Virus record (IMG/VR): IMGVR_UViG_3300046535_000609
Coordinates: 1 to 36,415 of that record
Reading direction: 5' to 3' (one strand)
DNA length: 36,415 nt
Source: a virus
Shown here: positions 20,023 through 25,291 of the stretch, piece by piece
Layout: each line of letters starts with the position of its first letter
Numbering within the stretch: position 1 is the stretch's first letter
Translations under genes and position numbers: made by a program
The notes under the pieces: model-generated
Seen by the model: the letters and a program-made list of their open reading frames with translations, nothing else
The model's database searches: none
What the model was told of the DNA's origin: nothing

Positions 20023-20165
20023 GTCTTCGCCACTTCATGCCGGATCATGGGCGAGACGCAGAAGCAGACCATGCCGGCGATGATCAGCCGCCAGTCGTGT
20101 GACCATAGGCCGAACATGCAGCAGAGCGCAGCCTCGATGCGGAGGATCAGGAGTAGCGCGCTCAT
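20019..20165 (-). CDS. Two-helix membrane protein
   Basis: 48 residues from ATG 20165 (ATGA overlap). Two hydrophobic stretches (SALLLILRIEAALCCMFGLW and RLIIAGMVCFCVSPMI) surround SHDW. Four Cys residues lie in or near the helices. Directly upstream of two more membrane or zinc microproteins. Function unknown. Confidence 0.6.
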   Translation of the reverse strand: MSALLLILRIEAALCCMFGLWSHDWRLIIAGMVCFCVSPMIRHEVAKT

Positions 20166-20395
20166 ATCAGCTTCACCTTCTCGTCTAGGACAACAGCGGC
20201 TGCTTTGAGATAGTCGAGCGACTCGGACAGGCGCGCGCACAGCGCGGACATCTCTGGCCCGAGCTCTGGTGCAACATCGATGATCTCGTCGATCATCTCC
20301 AGCTGCGCCTGCATGGGGCGGATGAGCGCACCTACTCGTTCGCTCGCTCGGACGAGGCGTAGACCCTCACCGATCGCATCCTCCATCGTGGTCAT
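20162..20395 (-). CDS. Small helical protein after the Sak4-like gene
   Basis: 77 residues from ATG 20395 (ATGA overlap with the ATPase stop). Wholly helical and acidic (QAQLEMIDEIIDVAPELG, LCARLSESLDYLKAAAVVL). It could be an accessory of the recombination pair. No motif recognised. Confidence 0.65.
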   Translation of the reverse strand: MTTMEDAIGEGLRLVRASERVGALIRPMQAQLEMIDEIIDVAPELGPEMSALCARLSESLDYLKAAAVVLDEKVKLI

Positions 20396-21327
20396 GTCGC
20401 ATCCTCCTTCTCGGCCACGGCCTCGCGCATGCGTTCCACCTGTCGCTTCAACCATTCGCTGAAACCAGGGTTGGGCCTGCGACGGTCGAGGGCCTCTTCG
20501 GTCGTTTGGATCTTGTCAAGACGTTCGGCTAGCGCGAGGAGCTCCTCCTCCAGTTCCGCGTCTTCGCTGGCAACCTTCTTCCGTTCAGCCGGCGTCTGCT
20601 TCACACCGCCGAGCGCCCATTCGGACATCGCCAGTCCGACGGTCGCGTCGAGCGTGCGGTCGAGCGGGACGAACCCTTCCAGCGGTGCCGGCAGCTTGAT
20701 CGGCCTGGGGATTCCCGGCTTGTCGGCCATGAGCAGGAAGCTCGCGGTCATCTCGAAGGGCAGGTTCTTCTCCGCGATCGGGAACCAGCCGTCGAGCGCG
20801 GTCAAACCCTTCTTCGCGGTGACGGTCATCTTGCCCCGGTCGTCGGTTCCCACCTCCACCTTCTCCTCGGCCCGGAAGCAGAGGATGACGTGGGCGGACA
20901 TCTGGAGCAGCCGCGTCACCATGTGCTTGTGCGCTTTCTTCGGCTCTATCCAGGCGGTGATGTTCTTCCGCTGGTCGGTGCCCATGATTTCGTCGTGCCA
21001 GTCCAGGCAACCACCGTCCCCATACCACTCATGGCTTGTGGAATCAACGACCACGACGGGGTACCCAGCAGCGTCAGCTGCGACGATCGCGTCCGTATAG
21101 GTCTGGGGCCGGAAAGGCGCTCGGATCTCACCGTGGTCGAAGTCGAAGATGTCCGCATAGTGTTTGGCCCTCCCGTTCTCGGAGTCGATCACGGCGAAGC
21201 GTGCGCCTTGCGCGATGCCTTTGGCTAGCTCGAGCGCGCTGTAGGTCTTGCCTGATCCGGTCCCGCCGGCAAGGCCGAGCAGGAGCGGGAGGCGTTCGCG
21301 TACTGCTGGGCGAAAGGTGATGCTCAT
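20392..21327 (-). CDS. Sak4-like RecA-fold ATPase (single-strand annealing/recombination)
   Basis: 311 residues from ATG 21327 (ATGA overlap with the exonuclease). GLAGGTGSGKT (about 18-28) is Walker A. RFAVIDSENGRAKHYADIFDF and YPVVVVDSTSHEWYG provide the Walker B-like strand and following loop. This is the phage nucleotide-binding AAA_24/Sak4 pattern. The C-terminus from about 240 is charged and coiled (DAELEEELLALAERLDKIQ). Sak4 proteins work with an exonuclease and an SSB in phage recombination, and the gene directly upstream is such an exonuclease. No SSB was recognised in the window. Confidence 0.85.
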   Translation of the reverse strand: MSITFRPAVRERLPLLLGLAGGTGSGKTYSALELAKGIAQGARFAVIDSENGRAKHYADIFDFDHGEIRAPFRPQTYTDAIVAADAAGYPVVVVDSTSHEWYGDGGCLDWHDEIMGTDQRKNITAWIEPKKAHKHMVTRLLQMSAHVILCFRAEEKVEVGTDDRGKMTVTAKKGLTALDGWFPIAEKNLPFEMTASFLLMADKPGIPRPIKLPAPLEGFVPLDRTLDATVGLAMSEWALGGVKQTPAERKKVASEDAELEEELLALAERLDKIQTTEEALDRRRPNPGFSEWLKRQVERMREAVAEKEDAT

Positions 21328-22187
21328 GAGGTCAACTCCTCATCCTGCCGGTCGAGCCAGCGCATCTCTTCCCACGTCGGAACCTCGATGGAGGCAACCT
21401 TCGTCGGGTACGCAGGCCAGAAGTCCTTCTCCATGCAGACCGCCCAGAGGTCGATCGCCTTCTGCACCTTGTCGTTCGCGATCGCCATCGCTGACGGTGC
21501 GAGCGTGACGACGGAAAGCGCGTACGGCGGGTACGTCTCCTGCACGACGAACCGCCATTGCGAATCCTCTATCGGCAGACCGGTGACCTTCCTGAGTCCG
21601 CGCAGGTAGAACGCGACCTGGACATCGGCACCCATGCCATACATCGTCCGCTCCCACTTGGCTGGGAGGGAACTTGCGCTGGTCGTCTTGTAGTCGTCGA
21701 TGGTGTAGGACTTGTCGTGCAGCCAGTCGATCCGGGCCCGGCAGTGGACTCCGTGGTCGTCCTCCCAGCGGATCGTCACCTCGGGCTTGCCGTTGAGGAA
21801 AAGGTCGAGGCCGGAGTACCAAGTACCCATCTGCTCCTGGCCCTTCTCGACCATCTCGCGAACACGGTTCGCCTGCGCGGCGAGCAGCGGCACCTGTCCG
21901 AGCTTCCTCGCATCCTCGCGGAACTGCTTCGCGACCGCGGAGCGCCAGTCGGGGAAGTCGCCCTCGACGATGCAGTTCTCGCCCTCGAGCAGCAGCTTGT
22001 GCGCCGCCGTACCCATGTCGAACTTGTCCTCTACCTCTGGCTTCCAGTTCGGGTTGAGAGTCGGGTGCGCCGTCCACGCGTGAGCCGGCGAGCGGTCGAT
22101 GAGAAGCTTCGCGATGCCCGAGGAGAGTGCTGCGTCGGCGTGATACTCGGCCTCTGGGATCGCGTCGTGCTGGCCGATGTCGATCAT
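21324..22187 (-). CDS. RecE/exonuclease VIII-like PD-(D/E)xK nuclease
   Basis: 287 residues from ATG 22187 (ATGA overlap). FDMGTAAHKLLLEG is the helical motif with the conserved His; VHCRARIDWLHDKSYTIDDYKTT has the D...(D/E)xK active site (RIDW and DYKTT); the later VQVAFYLRGL supplies the Q/Y helix. This matches the exonuclease VIII/DUF3799 group. It would resect phage DNA ends to give 3' strands for annealing by the Sak4-like partner encoded next. Confidence 0.88.
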   Translation of the reverse strand: MIDIGQHDAIPEAEYHADAALSSGIAKLLIDRSPAHAWTAHPTLNPNWKPEVEDKFDMGTAAHKLLLEGENCIVEGDFPDWRSAVAKQFREDARKLGQVPLLAAQANRVREMVEKGQEQMGTWYSGLDLFLNGKPEVTIRWEDDHGVHCRARIDWLHDKSYTIDDYKTTSASSLPAKWERTMYGMGADVQVAFYLRGLRKVTGLPIEDSQWRFVVQETYPPYALSVVTLAPSAMAIANDKVQKAIDLWAVCMEKDFWPAYPTKVASIEVPTWEEMRWLDRQDEELTS

Positions 22188-22402
22188 GCCTCGTCCCTCT
22201 TGGGGTGGCTGAGGAGCAGCTTGACTTCCAGATCGCCTTGGACGAGCACCTGATCTCCTGATCCGGTGAGCCCGGTCACGTCGATCAGGACTTCTTGCGC
22301 CCCGATGATCCGCGCCGTACAGGTCACAGTGAACTCGTCACCGATGGCCTTACCTTTGAGCAACCTCCCCATTCCTTCGGAGAACACGGCCTCGACTTTC
22401 AC
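22184..22402 (-). CDS. Small beta-rich protein upstream of the exonuclease
   Basis: 72 residues from GTG 22402 (GTGA overlap). GRLLKGKAIGDEFTVTCTARIIG, then EVLIDVTGLTG, VLVQGDLEVKLLLS suggest an OB- or SH3-like barrel. A role in ssDNA handling is possible from position, but no diagnostic residue is visible. Confidence 0.65.
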   Translation of the reverse strand: MKVEAVFSEGMGRLLKGKAIGDEFTVTCTARIIGAQEVLIDVTGLTGSGDQVLVQGDLEVKLLLSHPKRDEA

Positions 22403-22659
22403 GCCGCTCTCCTCTCGTCCTGTATCCGCATGACGAGCGCGAGAGCCTCCGGGTGAGACATCTGGATCTCGTACTCGACGAGCACCGGTTCGCGACTCTT
22501 CGTCACGGGCATCTTGCCGCCCGGACAGCGCGCAGCCAGCGCAGCGTCGGTCGTGTAGGCCCACGCGATCGTGTGCGCGACGTTGATGAAGCTGAAGCGG
22601 CATTCGCGGATCGCCGCCAGATGGTCTGGGGTGAGAGGCTCGACTGCGACTTCGCTCAC
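22399..22659 (-). CDS. Unknown early protein
   Basis: 86 residues from GTG 22659 (GTGA overlap). LTPDHLAAIRECRFSFINVAH and VLVEYEIQMSHPEALALVMRI suggest a compact alpha/beta fold. Coupled on both sides. No known family. Confidence 0.65.
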   Translation of the reverse strand: MSEVAVEPLTPDHLAAIRECRFSFINVAHTIAWAYTTDAALAARCPGGKMPVTKSREPVLVEYEIQMSHPEALALVMRIQDERRAA

Positions 22660-22931
22660 TTCTCGTCCTTCCATGGCACGGGTGGGTACAGGGGGATGAC
22701 CACGTTCTTGAAGTCGGGCAGGCTCGCGTTGTCGTGCTTGCCGCATTCGACGAGCGCCTCCTCCGGCGAGCCGAAGGGCCCATAGGCTCCGACGATCCCG
22801 TCCGTCTCCTCGCTCACCTCGAGCGACATGTCGTAACACATGACCAGCCACGCCATGGCTTCGCGGCGTTGGAAGTTGAAATGCGCGATCTCCAAGTCGA
22901 TGAGGATCTTCTTGGCGATGCGCTCATCCAT
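22656..22931 (-). CDS. Unknown early protein
   Basis: 91 residues from ATG 22931 (8 bp overlap, ATGGATGA). A helical N-terminus (IAKKILIDLEIAHFNFQRREA) leads to VGAYGPFGSPEEALVECGKHD. The ending DFKNVVIPLYPP resembles phage single-domain accessory proteins, but I assign no function. Confidence 0.68.
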   Translation of the reverse strand: MDERIAKKILIDLEIAHFNFQRREAMAWLVMCYDMSLEVSEETDGIVGAYGPFGSPEEALVECGKHDNASLPDFKNVVIPLYPPVPWKDEK

Positions 22932-23052
22932 CGTCCGGCTCCTCCAGGTCGGCTAGCGGAACGCCACGATCTACGATTCGTAGATCAGCGTTCGCCTGCT
23001 GCCAGAAGATGTCCATGGCGTGTTCCATCGCCTCGACGTTTTCTTCAGGCAT
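22924..23052 (-). CDS. Acidic microprotein
   Basis: 42 residues from ATG 23052 (8 bp overlap). Helical and acidic (ENVEAMEHAMDIFWQQANADL), ending LADLEEPDDG. Second gene of the P1 operon. Function unknown; a DNA-mimic or host-protein binder would be speculative. Confidence 0.55.
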   Translation of the reverse strand: MPEENVEAMEHAMDIFWQQANADLRIVDRGVPLADLEEPDDG

Positions 23053-23221
23053 CGCCGTGCTCCTTGAGCAGCCACGGCGCGTACCGTTTCGCCCAGGCGC
23101 GATGCGCGTGTGCGAGTGCAGCCATGACCGGACTGAGTACTGTGGCTGAAGTGGCCCCCGTTCCCGCGCGCTTCCCAACGAGGGTTGCAGGGACCACAGG
23201 TGGAATCTCTTGGTGTCGCAT
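23045..23221 (-). CDS. First gene of the P1 early operon
   Basis: 58 residues from ATG 23221, with GAGGAG 6 nt upstream. A Val/Pro/Ala-rich N-terminus (MRHQEIPPVVPATLVGKRAG) precedes an amphipathic basic helix (MAALAHAHRAWAKRYAPWLL). Position directly after the strongest promoter suggests a rapidly made host-takeover peptide; this is inference. Confidence 0.62.
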   Translation of the reverse strand: MRHQEIPPVVPATLVGKRAGTGATSATVLSPVMAALAHAHRAWAKRYAPWLLKEHGDA

Positions 23222-23227
23222 CAAAGT

Positions 23228-23284
23228 CTCCTCTTTAGGGAACTAGACGCCGAGGAAACTATCACCGCTGCCGGACGGGGTCAA
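23228..23284 (-). promoter_or_regulatory. Promoter P1 with shared leader motif
   Basis: On the minus strand: TTGACC (23279-23284), a 17 bp spacer, TAGTTT (23256-23261), seven nt, GTCTAGTTCCC (23238-23248), then the SD GAGGAG (23228-23233) and the ATG. Transcription should start at or next to the leader motif. Confidence 0.82.
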
Positions 23285-23332
23285 GTCGAGGGCCAGACTG
23301 CGACGAATCCAGCCCTCGACGCGAGCAGGGTA

Positions 23333-23602
23333 CTACGCGGCCGGCGGCGCAAGCTTCGCGAGCTCTTCCGCCACGGCGGCAGCTGCGGTCTGAACGGACT
23401 GGTCCTCGGTCGTCAGGTCGGCTGTGGACTTGGACGCGATCAGCGCCTCGACCGCCGTGTCCAGGTCGGTGATCGCCTGGACGAGCGCGGCGAGGTCGGT
23501 GTCGAACGTGGCCTGGTCGATTGCCATAGATGTGATCCTCCTGATGATGTCGTCGAGTTTGGCATTGATTCCTTTGTACCCGAAGATGTCGAGCCAGGTC
23601 AC
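23333..23602 (-). CDS. Coiled-coil protein downstream of the VapA-like gene
   Basis: 89 residues from GTG 23602, 2 nt after the preceding stop. An internal ATG at 23527 has AGGAGG 9 nt upstream and would give a 64-residue product, so two products are possible. The heptad-like core (DTDLAALVQAITDLDTAVEAL, then VQTAAAAVAEELAKLAPP) is a long coiled coil. The N-terminus WLDIFGYKGINAKLDDIIRRI is amphipathic. Possibly a structural or lysis accessory. Last gene before the early promoter. Confidence 0.68.
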   Translation of the reverse strand: MTWLDIFGYKGINAKLDDIIRRITSMAIDQATFDTDLAALVQAITDLDTAVEALIASKSTADLTTEDQSVQTAAAAVAEELAKLAPPAA

Positions 23603-23604
23603 TG

Positions 23605-24039
23605 TTACGCCCAGCTTCCCTTGCCGCCACCGATCCCGATCACGGTCGACACGCTGCCGGACTGGTAGGAGCCGAGGCAGTTGGAGTCGTCGTCGAAGAA
23701 GACGATGCTGGTGTACGCGGCGGCGGCGTTGACCTCGAACCGCGTCGTGTTCGCGAGCAGTCCGTCCAGGTCGTCCGTGTAGACGGCACCGATCAGGGCA
23801 CCACCGCCGGGTGTGAAGACGCCTCCGCCCTCCCCGACGTACGCCTTCGGCTGGCCGTCCCAGTCGTTGACGTTGACCTGGACCCAGAAGACGCCGGACA
23901 CGATCGCACCGTTCGCCGGGTACGCCGTCTCGGCGGCGAGCATCGCCTCGATGATCTGGTCGGTCTTCGCCTCTCCGAGCTTGTCCGCGTATGCGGCCCT
24001 GAACGCATCGGCCGCTTCGATCCTCTGCTGGTCTGTCAT
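23605..24039 (-). CDS. VapA/VapB-family-like protein
   Basis: 144 residues from ATG 24039, overlapping the holin-like stop (TAATG). After a helical N-terminus (about 1-40), the rest is a strand-rich, Gly-rich domain: GVFWVQVNVNDW, GGGVFTPGGGALIGAVYTDD, AAAYTSIVFFDDDSNCLG, and SGSVSTVIGIGGGKGSW. The last blocks match the pattern I recall for Rhodococcus equi virulence-associated Vap proteins, which form a closed beta barrel. No signal peptide is visible. Release may depend on lysis, since it lies between holin-like and early genes. It could also be a virion decoration or a polysaccharide-binding barrel. The family call is from memory of the pattern. Confidence 0.6.
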   Translation of the reverse strand: MTDQQRIEAADAFRAAYADKLGEAKTDQIIEAMLAAETAYPANGAIVSGVFWVQVNVNDWDGQPKAYVGEGGGVFTPGGGALIGAVYTDDLDGLLANTTRFEVNAAAAYTSIVFFDDDSNCLGSYQSGSVSTVIGIGGGKGSWA

Positions 24040-24242
24040 TACGATCCTGCCGGCGGATCGCTGGGAACCTTGAGCGCGAGAGCGGTGTTCAGCGAGCCGC
24101 CGATCAGGCCGATCGCTGCGGCGTAGAGCGCCATCGCGGTCGTCTCGGTGAGGTCGTGCAGGGCGAGCAGGACGGTCGCGGAGACGATGATCGCGAGGCC
24201 CATGAGTAGATGTCCGATCGTGGCAAGCGTGGTGCTGGACAT
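24039..24242 (-). CDS. Holin-like two-helix membrane protein
   Basis: 67 residues from ATG 24242, with AAAGGAGAAGGC upstream. Two hydrophobic helices (IGHLLMGLAIIVSATVLLAL and TAMALYAAAIGLIGGSLNTA) are joined by DLTET; the C-terminus is short and polar. Size, topology and position just after the endolysin fit a class II-type holin. Other small membrane proteins nearby leave some doubt over which one is the holin. Confidence 0.65.
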   Translation of the reverse strand: MSSTTLATIGHLLMGLAIIVSATVLLALHDLTETTAMALYAAAIGLIGGSLNTALALKVPSDPPAGS

Positions 24243-24256
24243 GCCTTCTCCTTTGG

Positions 24257-24745
24257 TTAGAGCTTCGTGACGCTGAGGAACGTGGTCGCGCCACTGAAGC
24301 CGTGCTGCATCCAGTCGAGCGTGCGGAAGTTCGGATCCTCGGCTTCTCCGTGCGTGAACAGCACCGGGTTGCCGTGGAGTTTGTCGGCTTGGTGAACCTG
24401 ACAGACGTGCTGTTCGGAGAGCGGCCGGTTCGCGTTGAAGACGACGAGAGCTCCGGGCAGAGCGGCCTTCGCGTCCGTGTAGTGCTTGAGCCGACCGAGC
24501 ATCGTCTCGGTGTTGCCGATCGACCAGCTTCCCGTCGGTGACTTGACTCCGCAGACGTGGCAGATCAGCACACAGGACTCCGAGCAGTCCATCGCGAAGC
24601 CTTTCTCGGTGTGCGAGATCAGTTGCGTCATCGTCGTGATGTGCGCCGTCTCCATCGGCCGTCGTTCGATGTAGCCGATCTGGTCTTTCTTCCAGACGAG
24701 GTACGCCTGGATGCGTTGGATCTTCTGGCGTTGGGCCAGCGTCAT
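24257..24745 (-). CDS. NlpC/P60-like endolysin
   Basis: 162 residues from ATG 24745 (ATGA overlap). The helical N-terminus (RQKIQRIQAYLVWKKDQIGY) precedes the catalytic region: FAMDCSESCVLICHVCG (Cys near 54 in a DCSE motif), then PGALVVFNANRPLSEQHVCQVH (His near 113). DCS followed by an LPGALVVF strand and a His strand is the papain-like NlpC/P60 layout. It should cleave peptidoglycan stem peptides. No cell-wall-binding domain is visible. Confidence 0.78.
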   Translation of the reverse strand: MTLAQRQKIQRIQAYLVWKKDQIGYIERRPMETAHITTMTQLISHTEKGFAMDCSESCVLICHVCGVKSPTGSWSIGNTETMLGRLKHYTDAKAALPGALVVFNANRPLSEQHVCQVHQADKLHGNPVLFTHGEAEDPNFRTLDWMQHGFSGATTFLSVTKL

Positions 24746-25254
24746 GGCTTTCTCCTGTCTCCTAGCAGTCCGAGAATCCTCGCTTGGTTTTCCATGCCTG
24801 TCCTCATCCTCTGCATCGCCTCGTCGTGTTGCCTGGAGAGCAAATCGAGAAGCGCAGTCAGGTCTGTCTTGGAGTGCTCGACCGCGAGCAGTGCCTTGAC
24901 AGCCGCGAGCTCGTTCTTCAGTTCGTGACGAAGCAGCCTCTGCTGCTCTGCTGCCTCGGCAAGCTGAACGTGGTACTGGTCCTGTAGCTCGAGCATCTGG
25001 TTTTCCCTCTCATGGGCATGATCCTCGAGGACTTTGATCTGTTCGGCTCGCTCCTCCGCGAGGTTGCGCCAGAAGGTCCGCATGTTGTTGCGGAAGCTGA
25101 AGACGCCGCCGGCGATGACGACCAGCGAGGCAACGATGATCGAGCCGATGGTGACCGTGTCCGAGAAGCGGACGGCTCCGATCAGACCGGAGATCACCCC
25201 GAACGCGGCGAGCAACCCTGACCATCCTCTTGGAAGAAGCAGACCCCATCCCAT
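24742..25254 (-). CDS. Membrane-anchored coiled-coil protein next to the endolysin
   Basis: 170 residues from ATG 25254 (GTG 25260 possible; the frame extends further as a shadow). Two N-terminal helices (WSGLLAAFGVISGLIGAVRF, IGSIIVASLVVIAGGVF) are followed by about 100 residues of coiled coil (LAEERAEQIKVLEDHAHERENQ and onward). Two helices plus a long coil just before an endolysin suggests a lysis accessory, either holin/antiholin or a spanin-like linker. Unknown family. Confidence 0.68.
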   Translation of the reverse strand: MGWGLLLPRGWSGLLAAFGVISGLIGAVRFSDTVTIGSIIVASLVVIAGGVFSFRNNMRTFWRNLAEERAEQIKVLEDHAHERENQMLELQDQYHVQLAEAAEQQRLLRHELKNELAAVKALLAVEHSKTDLTALLDLLSRQHDEAMQRMRTGMENQARILGLLGDRRKP

Positions 25255-25291
25255 ATGCACCTGACAGTCTCGCAGGCTTGTAGGCCGGTTC

